NCBI RefSeq assembly: GCF_024519315.1 | Contig: NZ_JANIIC010000071.1 | Coordinates: 1-47,614, forward strand | DNA from: Streptomyces malaysiensis subsp. samsunensis | GTDB taxonomy: Bacteria; Actinomycetota; Actinomycetes; Streptomycetales; Streptomycetaceae | Reading direction: 5' to 3' | DNA length: 47,614 nucleotides | Shown: positions 10,731-19,481 of the stretch, one piece after another | Layout of the letters: each line of letters starts with the position of its first letter | How positions within the stretch are numbered: the stretch's first letter is position 1 | Translations under genes and position numbers: made by a program | The notes under the pieces: model-generated | Database searches by the model: none | The model's input: the letters and a program-made list of their open reading frames with translations, nothing else | Told to the model about the DNA's origin: nothing

Positions 10731-10910
10731 CGCGGATGAGCATACGCGAGAAGGCTGATTCTTGCCCACTGGGAAAGGTTGCGCATTGGGAACGTTTTCT
10801 GTGAGGCTGAGCCCGCGCCGCCGATCAACGGACCCCGGGCGGCATCCGAACCCATAGACCTTCCGCCCCTTTCCGGACCCTTCCGACGCCAGAGGCACAA
10901 GGACCCCCCC

Positions 10911-12737
10911 ATGCCCACTTCCCACCACCCGCCCACCTCCGCCACGTCCATGGACCCCGAGGAGCTGGGATTCGATCCGGACGCCCTGCGCGCGAAGTAC
11001 CGGGCCGAGCGTGACCGCCGGATCCGCCCCGACGGCAAGAAGCAGTACCGGCGCATCGCCGGGGACCTCGACTCCTACGCCCAGGACCCGTACGTGGAGC
11101 CGGAGTTCACCCGGGAGCCGCTGCACGACCGGGTCGAGGTGCTGGTCATCGGGGGCGGATTCGGCGGACTGCTCGCCGGCGCCCGGCTGCGGCAGGCAGG
11201 TGTGCGGGATATCCGCATGATCGAACAGGGCGGGGACTTCGGCGGCACGTGGTACTGGAACCGCTATCCCGGTGTCCAGTGCGATATCGAGTCCTACGTC
11301 TATCTGCCCCTGCTCGAAGAGATCGGCTACGTGCCGCGGTGGCGCTACGCGCCGGGCGAGGAGATCCGGCAGCACGCACGGGCGATCGGGCGCCACTTCG
11401 ACCTCTACCGCGATGTCTGCTTCCAGACCCAGGTGACCGAACTCCGCTGGGACGACACCGAGTTGGAGTGGGCCGTACACACCGACCGGGACGACCGGAT
11501 CCGGGCGCGCCATGTGGTGATCTCCAGCGGCACACTCAGCCGGGCGAAACTCCCCGGCATCCCCGGGATCGAGACCTTCAAGGGCCATACGTTCCACACC
11601 AGCCGCTGGGACTACGACTACACCGGCGGCGACGCCGGCGGCGGTCTGCACCGACTCGCCGACAAGCGCGTGGCCCTCATCGGCACCGGCGCCACCGCCA
11701 TCCAGGTCGTGCCACATCTGGGCCGGGACGCCGAGCGGCTGTATGTGTTCCAGCGCACACCGTCCTCGGTCGATGTGCGCGGCAACCGCCCCACCGACCC
11801 CGGGTGGGCCGCCTCGCTGGCACCCGGCTGGCAGCGGCGCCGCAGGGACAACTTCCTCACCATCGTCACCGGTGGCCAGGCGGACGAGGACCTGGTGAAC
11901 GACGGCTGGACCAGCACCGCGCGGCTCCAGCAGAAGCTCATCCCGAGCGACAGCTACGCGGACCTCCCGCCCCAGGAGCGCGAACGCCTCTACGAGATCG
12001 CCGACTTCCAGAAGATGAACGGGATCCGCGACCGAGTGGACTCCACCGTCGGGGACACCGCGACCGCCGAGGCGCTCAAGCCCTGGTACCGCTACATGTG
12101 CAAGCGCCCCACCTTCAGCGACACCTATCTGGACACCTTCAACCGGCCCAATGTCACGCTGGTGGACACGGCCGACCACGGGGGTGTCGAGCGCATCACC
12201 GAGAACGCCGTCGTGGTCGGCGGTGTCGAGTACGAGGTCGACTGCGTCATCTTCGCCACCGGCTTCGAGGTCGGCGTCTCCGGGGTCACCTCAGGGTTCC
12301 TCCCGGTCCACGGCCGGGGCGGTGTCACCCTGACCGAAGCCTGGCGCGACGGCCCGAAGACCCTCCACGGCTTCTACAGCCATGGCTTCCCCAACCTCTT
12401 CCAGCTCGGCCCGCTCCAGAACGCCAGCTCGGTCAACTATGTGCACATCCTCGATGAGCAGGCGATCCATGTCGCCGAGGTGCTCGCCGAGGCACGCAGG
12501 CGCCGGGCCCGGTATGTCGAACCGACGGTCGAGGCCGAGGCGGCCTGGCGCGCCACCATCCGTGAGAAGGCGGCTGACCTGTACGACTTCCAGGCCGAGT
12601 GCACCCCCGGCTACTACAACAACGAGGGCATGCCACGGGAGCGCAGCGAGTCCTTCGGCGACGGGCCGATCGCCTTCCATGAACTGCTCAGGCGCTGGCG
12701 CGCGGACGGCGGCATGGACGATGTGCTGGTCGTCTGA
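10911..12737 (+). CDS. Baeyer-Villiger-type flavin monooxygenase
   Basis: NADPH- and FAD-dependent monooxygenase of 608 aa inserting oxygen next to a ketone to give an ester or lactone. The first Rossmann motif is VEVLVIGGGFGGLLAGARL, and DFGGTWYWNRYPGVQCD is a class B flavoprotein signature. The Baeyer-Villiger fingerprint FKGHTFHTSRWDYDYT is present, with Asp where many enzymes have Pro after the Trp. The second dinucleotide motif is VALIGTGATAIQVVP. The start ATG 10911 with an AAGGA-like site is chosen over 10779, whose extra 44 codons are not family-like. It is followed 68 nt on by an SMP-30-like gene, suggesting ketone oxidation followed by lactone hydrolysis. Confidence 0.92.
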   Translation: MPTSHHPPTSATSMDPEELGFDPDALRAKYRAERDRRIRPDGKKQYRRIAGDLDSYAQDPYVEPEFTREPLHDRVEVLVIGGGFGGLLAGARLRQAGVRDIRMIEQGGDFGGTWYWNRYPGVQCDIESYVYLPLLEEIGYVPRWRYAPGEEIRQHARAIGRHFDLYRDVCFQTQVTELRWDDTELEWAVHTDRDDRIRARHVVISSGTLSRAKLPGIPGIETFKGHTFHTSRWDYDYTGGDAGGGLHRLADKRVALIGTGATAIQVVPHLGRDAERLYVFQRTPSSVDVRGNRPTDPGWAASLAPGWQRRRRDNFLTIVTGGQADEDLVNDGWTSTARLQQKLIPSDSYADLPPQERERLYEIADFQKMNGIRDRVDSTVGDTATAEALKPWYRYMCKRPTFSDTYLDTFNRPNVTLVDTADHGGVERITENAVVVGGVEYEVDCVIFATGFEVGVSGVTSGFLPVHGRGGVTLTEAWRDGPKTLHGFYSHGFPNLFQLGPLQNASSVNYVHILDEQAIHVAEVLAEARRRRARYVEPTVEAEAAWRATIREKAADLYDFQAECTPGYYNNEGMPRERSESFGDGPIAFHELLRRWRADGGMDDVLVV

Positions 12738-12805
12738 GACCGATCCGCCGCCGTGCTGCTGTGCGCTGTGCCGACAGATGTGCCACCCATGCCCGAGGAG
12801 CGACG

Positions 12806-14461
12806 ATGTACCCAAGCCGGTTCGACGACACCGGCCGCACACGGACCACGAGCGACCGTCTGGAGGTGCGCCGACTCACCAGGGCGAACCGGCTGTGGGG
12901 TTCCAACGGCGTCACATTCGGCCCGGACGGGCGGCTGTACGTGGCGCAGTTCCTCGCCGGGCAGATCAGTGCCGTGGACCCCGTCTCGCGTGACATCGAG
13001 GTGGTGGTGCCGCTCGACGGCCCGGTGGAGGCCCCGGACGACCTGGCCTTCGGGGCGGACGGCTCGATGTACATCGCCGATCTGACGCCCGGCCGGGTGT
13101 GGCGGCGTGGCCCCGGGGGTGAGTACACCCTCGTCTCCGACCAGGTGTCGGTGCCCAACGGCATCACCTGCGTCGGCGACCGCCTCTTCGTCAACGAGAT
13201 GAAGATGAACGGCCGCCTGATGGAACTGTTCCCGGGCGGTGGCGACCCGGCGGTGCTGACCGACGGGCTGGCCCTGGGCAACGCGATGCAACTCGGCCCC
13301 GACGGATGTCTGTACTACCCGCAGATGATGCGCAACGAGGTCTGGCGGATCCCGCCCGACGGAGGGGTGCCCGAGCTGGTCGCCGAGGAGGTGGACGACC
13401 CGGTCGCGGTGCGGTTCGACCGGGGCGGCGCCCTCGTCGTCCTGTCCCGTGGCATGGCCGGGCTGGTGACCCGCATCGATCTGGCCACCGGGGCCCGGTC
13501 GGTCGTCGCCACCGGCATCGTGGGGCTGGACAACGCCGCGTTCGACCATGAGAACCGGATGTTCGTCTCCAGCTTCGCCAGTGGCGGGATCGCGGAGGTG
13601 GACACCGACGGCAGGACCCGGGTGGTGGTCCCCCAGGGGTTCGACGGGCCCTTCGGCATCACGGTCGACCTCGGCGGCACGGTGTACGCCGCCGACCACT
13701 TCAGCCTGGCGAGCCCGGCTGTCCCCGGCTCCGGTACCGCTTCCGGTGCCGCCGTCGATTCGGGCCCCGGCGCCGTAGAGGACGGTCATGAGCCCGGTGT
13801 CGTCACCCACGAGCTGATGTACGCCGTGCACAACGTCACCGCCGACGACGGTCTGCTGCACCTCACCTCACAACTCGGCGATGTGCGCACCCACGACCCC
13901 GTCCACCGGACCACACGGGTACGCGCCACCGGGCTGGACCAGCCCACCGGGATCGCCGTCGCCCCGGACGGCGCTCTCGTGGTCGCCGAGACCGGGGCCG
14001 GCCGCGTTCTGCGCATCGACGACGCCGACACCGTCAGTGTGCTCGCCGAGGGGCTCGACCACCCCCTGGACGTCGCCTTCGACGGCCGGCGGCGCTGCTA
14101 CGTCAGCGACGACCGGCGTGGCGCGGTGCTCCGGCTGGAGGACGGCGAGGCGGTGGTCGTCGCGGACGGGCTGGGCGCACCGCAGGGGCTGGCCGTGCGC
14201 GGTGACGAGCTGTTCACGGTGGAGGTCGAGCACCGGCGGCTGCGGGCGATCTCCCTGGCCACGGGGGCGAGCAGGATCGACGCCGAGCAGCTGGCGGTCG
14301 GCCTGCCGCCCGGGATCACGCGCACCGAACCCGAGCCGATTCCCGGAGTCCCCGGCCGCCCGCGCCAGTTCGCCGGGCTCGCCGTGGCCCCGGACGGGGC
14401 CCTCCTCGTATCGGCCAACGGGGAGGGGAGTGTGCTGCGGCTGACCGCGCCCGCCGGGTGA
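12806..14461 (+). CDS. SMP-30/gluconolactonase-like beta-propeller protein
   Basis: About 551 aa built of NHL/SMP-30 type propeller blades: GVTFGPDGRLYVAQF, PDDLAFGADGSMYIADL, GNAMQLGPDGCLYYP, PTGIAVAPDGALVVAET, FAGLAVAPDGALLVSAN. About twice as many blades are seen as in one six-bladed propeller, so two propellers joined by the Ala/Gly/Ser-rich segment near residues 305-325 are likely. Characterised relatives are Ca-dependent lactonases. No signal peptide is seen, so it is probably cytoplasmic. The start ATG 12806 follows GAGGAGCGAC. Its place behind a Baeyer-Villiger enzyme suggests it opens the resulting lactone; that is inference. Confidence 0.82.
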   Translation: MYPSRFDDTGRTRTTSDRLEVRRLTRANRLWGSNGVTFGPDGRLYVAQFLAGQISAVDPVSRDIEVVVPLDGPVEAPDDLAFGADGSMYIADLTPGRVWRRGPGGEYTLVSDQVSVPNGITCVGDRLFVNEMKMNGRLMELFPGGGDPAVLTDGLALGNAMQLGPDGCLYYPQMMRNEVWRIPPDGGVPELVAEEVDDPVAVRFDRGGALVVLSRGMAGLVTRIDLATGARSVVATGIVGLDNAAFDHENRMFVSSFASGGIAEVDTDGRTRVVVPQGFDGPFGITVDLGGTVYAADHFSLASPAVPGSGTASGAAVDSGPGAVEDGHEPGVVTHELMYAVHNVTADDGLLHLTSQLGDVRTHDPVHRTTRVRATGLDQPTGIAVAPDGALVVAETGAGRVLRIDDADTVSVLAEGLDHPLDVAFDGRRRCYVSDDRRGAVLRLEDGEAVVVADGLGAPQGLAVRGDELFTVEVEHRRLRAISLATGASRIDAEQLAVGLPPGITRTEPEPIPGVPGRPRQFAGLAVAPDGALLVSANGEGSVLRLTAPAG

Positions 14462-14481
14462 GACACGGCCGGAGCGGTGGC

Positions 14482-15456
14482 TCAGGAGAGGTCCACCCAC
14501 ACCTTTCCCGACGCGGTGTACGCGGCGGTGAACGCCTCCTGGACGTCCTCCAGGGCGTAGCCGTCGCTGACCACCGCGCCGAGCCGGGGTGGCGTCCGCG
14601 ACTCCAGGGCGCCGACGGTCCGTGCGAAGTCCACCGGATGGTCGTAGATCATGCTGCCGATGAGGGTGATCTGCCCCGCCACCAGATCGCGCGGCGAGAC
14701 CCCGAGCGGGGAGGTGTCCATCCCGATCAGCACGGCGGTGCCGTGTTTGGCGAGCCGTCGCAGCCCCTGCTCGACGACGCCGGGGGCTCCGGAGGTCTCG
14801 AAGAGACAGGGGAGCCCGTCCGCGTCCGGTGGCAGGGCCGTCGCGCCGAGGGCACACGCGCGGTCCAGCCGTGCCTCGTTGGGCTCCTGGACGAACACCG
14901 TCACACCGTGGTCCACCAGCGCCTGGCACAGCAGCAGCCCTTGGGAACCGGCCCCGGTCACCAGGCAGCTCTGCCCGGGCACGATGCCCGAGCGCCGCAT
15001 CGCCGCCCGGGCCACGGTGGCGGGCTCCACACAGACCAGATCCGCCACGGGCAGTCGCCGGGCGACGGGCCACACGAACGCGGCCGGTGCCACGACGTAC
15101 TCGCTCAGCAGACCGGGAACGGTCAGTCCCACGGCGGCCCGGCCTTCGCAGGCCGAGGTCCGCCCGGCCCGGCAGGGGGCGCAGGTCAGACAGCAGTAGT
15201 CCGGTTCGATGACCACGTCCTGGCCGGTGCGCAGACCGCTGACCCGGCTGCCCAGCCCGACGATCCGCCCCGTCCCCTCGTGGCCCAGGATCCAGGGCAG
15301 GTTCGGTGGCCGCCGGTGTCCCGCGTGCACGGCGAGATCCGAGCCGCACAGCCCCGTGCCCCGCATACGGATCAGCACGTCCTCCGGGCCGCAGGACGGC
15401 TCCGGCACGGACACCACGGACAGCGCACCCGGCTCCGTCAGCACGGCGGCCCTCAA
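14482..15456 (-). CDS. zinc-dependent alcohol dehydrogenase (MDR family)
   Basis: Medium-chain dehydrogenase/reductase of about 324 aa. The catalytic zinc site is GTGLCGSD and GHEGTGRIVG; the structural zinc lobe is DYCCLTCAPCRAGRTSAC. The cofactor motif is LVTGAGSQGLLL. The likely start is TTG 15456, where LRAAVLTEPG aligns with the usual MRAAVLTEPG; GTG 15444 is the alternative, and the ORF stays open to 15594. It is convergent with the SMP-30 gene and divergent from the nitroreductase. The substrate is an unknown alcohol or polyol (threonine/sorbitol dehydrogenase-like). Confidence 0.88.
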   Translation of the reverse strand: MRAAVLTEPGALSVVSVPEPSCGPEDVLIRMRGTGLCGSDLAVHAGHRRPPNLPWILGHEGTGRIVGLGSRVSGLRTGQDVVIEPDYCCLTCAPCRAGRTSACEGRAAVGLTVPGLLSEYVVAPAAFVWPVARRLPVADLVCVEPATVARAAMRRSGIVPGQSCLVTGAGSQGLLLCQALVDHGVTVFVQEPNEARLDRACALGATALPPDADGLPCLFETSGAPGVVEQGLRRLAKHGTAVLIGMDTSPLGVSPRDLVAGQITLIGSMIYDHPVDFARTVGALESRTPPRLGAVVSDGYALEDVQEAFTAAYTASGKVWVDLS

Positions 15457-15524
15457 CGGAACACCTGCATCGCGGGGGGAAGCGCCGCCAGCACCATGCC
15501 AAGAGCGTGCCACACATGATCCTC

Positions 15525-15554
15525 GCGGCGGTAGACCACGCGGCGGTAGACCAC
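15525..15554. repeat. two exact tandem copies of a 15-bp unit
   Basis: GCGGCGGTAGACCAC is repeated at 15525-15539 and 15540-15554, in the leader of the alcohol dehydrogenase. It may be a slippage product or a doubled regulatory box. Confidence 0.85.
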
Positions 15555-15600
15555 ACCACCGGCCCACCTGACCGAGTCCCCGGCCACCGCACACCTCGTA

Positions 15601-15654
15601 AGCGTACGCTGAGTTCCGCGATCGCCATACGCGCGTATCGCCATACGTGAGTAT
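15601..15654. promoter_or_regulatory. three palindromes between the alcohol dehydrogenase and nitroreductase
   Basis: AGCGTACGCT at 15601-15610 and ATACGCGCGTAT at 15627-15638 are perfect palindromes. ATACGTGAGTAT at 15643-15654 is a near copy of the second, offset by 16 bp (a direct repeat of CGCCATACG at 15623 and 15639). The last ends 15 bp before the nitroreductase start. This looks like cooperative binding of a dimeric repressor. Confidence 0.65.
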
Positions 15655-15669
15655 GGAGTTGGAACGGCC

Positions 15670-16299
15670 GTGACGGACAGCACCCTGGCCCCCGATAGCG
15701 ATCAGGCCCTGTACGCGCTCTCTCCCGAAGGGCGGAAACTTCTCTTCACCGAGGCCAAGACGGCGTACGATTTCAGCGACAAGCCGGTGGGCGATGACCG
15801 TCTGCGGGCCATCTACGAACTGTTCAAATGGGCCCCGACGTCGGCGAATATCAATCCGCTGCGGATTTTGTATGTGCGCACCGAGGAAGGAAAGCAGCGG
15901 CTGCTGACCGGGGTGGCACAGCCCAATCAGGAGCAGACCGCCTCGGCCCCGGTCACCGCGGTGCTGGCCCTGGACACCGGATACCCGGAATATGTGCCGC
16001 TCCTCGCCCCGTCCAACCCGCAGTTACGGCCGATGCTGGAGGCCAACCAGGAGCTGCGCGAGTCCCACGGGGACTTCAACTCGACGCTCCAGGCAGGCTA
16101 CTTCGTGCTGGCCGTCCGCGCGGCGGGGCTGGCCGCAGGACCGATGAAGGGTTTCAACGCCGAGGCGGTGGACAAGGAGTTCTTTCCCGATGGCAGGTGG
16201 CGGTCGATTCTGCTGGTCAACATCGGCTACCCGGGCGCCGAAGCCTTCCGGGAGCGGCTGCCGCGCCCCTCGTACGAGCAGGCGGTACAGCTGGTCTGA
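15670..16299 (+). CDS. nitroreductase-family protein (RutE/malonic semialdehyde reductase-like)
   Basis: FMN-dependent NAD(P)H oxidoreductase of 209 aa. The N-terminal FMN-binding block is FKWAPTSANINPLRILYV, and the rest reads as the HadB/RutE branch: ALDTGYPEYVPLLAP, QAGYFVLAVRAAGLAAGPMKGFN, then SILLVNIGYPG. RutE reduces malonic semialdehyde in uracil catabolism, but no other rut gene is nearby, so a general nitro/quinone/aldehyde reductase role is equally possible. The start is GTG 15670. Confidence 0.9.
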   Translation: MTDSTLAPDSDQALYALSPEGRKLLFTEAKTAYDFSDKPVGDDRLRAIYELFKWAPTSANINPLRILYVRTEEGKQRLLTGVAQPNQEQTASAPVTAVLALDTGYPEYVPLLAPSNPQLRPMLEANQELRESHGDFNSTLQAGYFVLAVRAAGLAAGPMKGFNAEAVDKEFFPDGRWRSILLVNIGYPGAEAFRERLPRPSYEQAVQLV

Positions 16300-16845
16300 C
16301 CACAGTGGGGTGATGTAAGGCGTCCACATTCATGGGATCAGGCCACTTCATACGCGGTGACCGGATCCCTCTCCGCGCCGGGCGGCGAACCCTCGCCGCC
16401 GGCCACCTCCGGCGACAGTGCGCCGAGCCCCCCTGTGCGGGGTCCACCGAGGACCGTCGACTTTCGGCCCAATCACCGGCCCCCACGCCCTTGCCCACGT
16501 CGTCCGTACGGTCCGTTCCCATGGCCACGAGGGCCGCGCCATATCGGTCGAAGGACACGGCGTGATCGTTTCGTGATGTACGACTCATTCGCTTGACAGT
16601 GCGGCGCGCCGGGATCTACGCGTAGGACCCGAGAGTGCCCTATCCGGTGCATGCCGCAGCCACACGCTGTTTACATGCTGTTGATACACAAGGCTCCTAC
16701 CCGGCTCGCGTCTTTCTCCCATCCATTCTCTCCCGGCCTCTGTCATGGGCATTGAGGATGGGCAACGCACCTGCGCCGCCGAGGAGTTCTGCCTGTTCGT
16801 CATGGGCTTTCGCGCGGAGACACGCCGCTGTGCGCGGCCGCGCGG
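16300..16845. other. gene-free stretch of about 545 bp before the LAL-like gene
   Basis: No convincing coding frame. It contains a moderately AT-richer patch near 16665-16695 (TTTACATG...TTGATACA) that could be the promoter of the LAL-like gene. No strong hairpin or repeat was seen. Confidence 0.4.
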
Positions 16846-18588
16846 ATGGAGGAATCGCAGAAAGCTGGGGTGCCTGTGAGCTTGATGGAATGCCACGATT
16901 CCACGGCCGGCGCCGGTCGGCCGGCGATCGGTTTCCGGAGGGACCAGGAGGACCGGGGAGGCGAGGGGGGTCGCGGGCCCGGCGGGTCACCGCCCGACCT
17001 TGTCGAGCGTGACAACATCCTGGCCGGTCTGGGCCGGCTGCTCGCCGACGCGTCGAGGGGCAAGGGGCAGCTGGCCGTCGTGGACGGGCCGCTGGGCACT
17101 GGCAAGAGCAGGCTGGTGCACGAGTTCCTCGAAGCCCTGGAACCGGGCGGCGTCCGCGTTCTGAGGGCCACCGCCTCGCTCCGGGAGCACCTGCTGCCGT
17201 TCGGTGTGGTGACCCAGCTCTTCCACGGCATGACGATTCCGCCGCCCGGCCGGGACCGGGTGCGCGAGCTGCTCGCCTCGGCGGTCGAACAAACCGTCAT
17301 CGAAGGGGAGTTAACCGACGGCGACTGGGAGGTGCAGGTCGTCGACGCCTTCCAGAAGCTCACCATGGAGCTGGCCCATCTGTCCGAGACCACCCCCTTG
17401 GTGATCTGTGTCGACAACGCCCACTACCTGGACCCGCCCTCCCTGCACTTCCTCGCCGGGCTCGTCCCATGGCTGCACTCCGCCCGTATCCTGCTGCTGA
17501 TCACCGATGACCACACCCTGCGGTGGCCGCGTTCACCCCTGCTGGCCGGGCTGCTCTCGCAGAGCCCCAACGCACACCGGATCGCCGTGCGCCCCCTGAG
17601 CCGCCGCGGAGTCGACGCCCTGGCCATCCGGCTGCTCGGACCGCACACCGCCTCCCCCCGGCTCACCGCCGAGCTCCACCGCGTCAGTGGCGGCAATCCG
17701 CTGGCCGTCCAGGCCCTGATCATTGATCAGCAGGCGGGTGGCGCATGCTACCCCGAAGGCTACGGACAGGCACTGCTCGACCTCGTGGCGCACTCCCGGC
17801 CGTCGATGCCGGCCGTGGTACGCGCCCTCGCCGTGCTCGGCGGTGCGGCGCCGGTGGCGGACGTGGCCCGGCTGGCCGGAGTGGACGCCACGGTGACCGG
17901 CTGGGCCCTGCACGCCCTGGTCAGCGCCGGACTGCTCACCCAGGGCCACGCGTTCCGCCATCCGGTGGCCGCCACCGCCGTACTGGACGACATGCCCGCC
18001 GACAGCCGGGCCGCACTGCACCGCGCCGCCGCCGAGCTGCTGCACGAGGCCGGAGCGCCCGCGCTGACGGTGGCCGGGCAGCTGATGGCCGCCGGGGACC
18101 CCGATGCCGACTGCGCCACCGAGGTGCTGGTGGCGGCCTCCGACGAGGCGTTGGCGACCGGCGATGTGGGCACCGCGCTCAGCTGTCTGGACCTCGCTCA
18201 GCGCACCCGGGCCGACGCCCCCACCGCGGCACGGATCCGCGCCCGGCTCAGCCGGCTGGAGTGGCAGCTGAAACCGCAGGTCGCCGTCCGTCATCTCCGC
18301 CCCCAGTTAGGCGACTTCACCGCGGGCCACCTGGACCGGCGGGAGGTCTCCGAACTGGTGCTCGGCCTGGTCCGGGCCGGTGCGCTCGATGAGCTGACCG
18401 CCCTGCTCGACGCCCTGCGCACCCGCGCCCACCAGGGCATCGGCCCTGGAACCGAGGACCTCCGCCCCCTGACGAACTGGGCGGCGATGGCGTACCCCCT
18501 CCACACCGGGCTGCGGAAACTGGCCCACTCGGTCGGAGCCACCCTGCCACCCGCTCCCACCCCGCCCTCCGGAGCCGCCCAGGAGTGA
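16846..18588 (+). CDS. LAL-like AAA ATPase regulator lacking the LuxR HTH
   Basis: 580-aa protein like the N-terminal half of large ATP-binding LuxR (LAL) regulators that activate macrolide, polyene and ansamycin clusters. Walker A is GPLGTGKSRL (residues 81-90) and Walker B is LVICVDNAHYLD (185-196). A STAND-type sensor region (GGNPLAVQALI) and helical repeats follow. The C-terminal LuxR helix-turn-helix expected near residue 850-900 is absent; the protein stops in a Pro/Ala-rich tail (PPAPTPPSGAAQE). It may be a truncated regulator or act through a partner. The start is uncertain: ATG 16846, GTG 16876 and ATG 16885 are all possible. It precedes the amide synthase, oxidase and P450 genes. 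Confidence 0.82.
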   Translation: MEESQKAGVPVSLMECHDSTAGAGRPAIGFRRDQEDRGGEGGRGPGGSPPDLVERDNILAGLGRLLADASRGKGQLAVVDGPLGTGKSRLVHEFLEALEPGGVRVLRATASLREHLLPFGVVTQLFHGMTIPPPGRDRVRELLASAVEQTVIEGELTDGDWEVQVVDAFQKLTMELAHLSETTPLVICVDNAHYLDPPSLHFLAGLVPWLHSARILLLITDDHTLRWPRSPLLAGLLSQSPNAHRIAVRPLSRRGVDALAIRLLGPHTASPRLTAELHRVSGGNPLAVQALIIDQQAGGACYPEGYGQALLDLVAHSRPSMPAVVRALAVLGGAAPVADVARLAGVDATVTGWALHALVSAGLLTQGHAFRHPVAATAVLDDMPADSRAALHRAAAELLHEAGAPALTVAGQLMAAGDPDADCATEVLVAASDEALATGDVGTALSCLDLAQRTRADAPTAARIRARLSRLEWQLKPQVAVRHLRPQLGDFTAGHLDRREVSELVLGLVRAGALDELTALLDALRTRAHQGIGPGTEDLRPLTNWAAMAYPLHTGLRKLAHSVGATLPPAPTPPSGAAQE

Positions 18589-18659
18589 GCCCTGCCCAGC
18601 CCAGCACAACTCCACTCGGCAGACCGGCACCGACCGAAGCGGCAAGAAAGGGATCGCAC

Positions 18660-19415
18660 ATGTTCAGCACGGACACGTACCTGGCGCATCTGGGGCTTTC
18701 CCAGCCGCCCGCCCCCACCCTGCCGAACCTCCGGCAGTTGCACCGCGGCCATCTGATGGCGGTCCCTTACGACACCAACCACACCCACCGCCTCAGCGCG
18801 GAGAACATGGCCGACATCGATATCGACAAGGCATTCGAGGCCATCGTGCCGACCGGCGCCGGTGGCATGTGTCTGGAGCTGAACACCCTGTTCGCCCAGT
18901 TGCTCCGCGAGCTGGGCTATGACCTGGACGTCATCAGCGGAGGCACGTATCTGCCCGGTGACATCTTCGCCCCCGACCCCGAGCACATGCTGATGCTCGT
19001 CCGTATCGAGGGGCAGGAGTGGCTGGCCGATGTGGGGCACGCCGGTCTCTGTTTCACCGAGCCGCTGCGCCTGTCCGAGGAGGTGCAGTGGCAGTACGGC
19101 TGTGCGTTCCGGCTGATCCGGCGGGATGGCTATCTCGTGCTCCTGGCCAAGACCCTGGACCACGACTGGCGCACCACCTACCGCTTCACCACCCAGCCCA
19201 GGACCTATGACGCCTGGGCCGGGGTCGGCGAGGGCAATGGCCCGGCCATCCTGGCGGCGATGCGCCGGCGCAGGCGCGCCATCGACAAGGGGCAGGTCTT
19301 CCTCACCAACAACATGTTCACGATCGTGGAGAACGGCCATGAGAAGGTCACCCTCCTCGTCGATCCGGAACGGCGCGCCCAGGTGTTCGACACGTACTGG
19401 GACGGTCGCGACTGA
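18660..19415 (+). CDS. arylamine N-acetyltransferase-like amide synthase (RifF-type)
   Basis: About 251 aa of the arylamine N-acetyltransferase fold. The Cys-His-Asp triad is visible: Cys in GAGGMCLELNTLF, His in PEHMLMLVRIEG and Asp in WLADVGHAG. In ansamycin clusters this family (RifF, GdmF) releases the polyketide by forming the macrolactam between the AHBA nitrogen and the chain carboxyl. Plain NATs acetylate arylamines, so the role is inferred from the AHBA genes at 30-35 kb and the LAL-like gene upstream. The start ATG 18660 with AAGAAAGGG upstream is preferred over 18585. The gene appears intact. Confidence 0.88.
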   Translation: MFSTDTYLAHLGLSQPPAPTLPNLRQLHRGHLMAVPYDTNHTHRLSAENMADIDIDKAFEAIVPTGAGGMCLELNTLFAQLLRELGYDLDVISGGTYLPGDIFAPDPEHMLMLVRIEGQEWLADVGHAGLCFTEPLRLSEEVQWQYGCAFRLIRRDGYLVLLAKTLDHDWRTTYRFTTQPRTYDAWAGVGEGNGPAILAAMRRRRRAIDKGQVFLTNNMFTIVENGHEKVTLLVDPERRAQVFDTYWDGRD

Positions 19416-19481
19416 CCGAGCCGGTGCCGCCATCCCCGTCCCGGCCCGTGGCCGACGACCAGCAGATGAGAGTGATGCGCC

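Noticed and set aside
10731..12179. Upstream extension of the TetR ORF to 676 codons
   Set aside because: The extension is antisense to the Baeyer-Villiger monooxygenase; the TetR HTH fixes the start at 10730.
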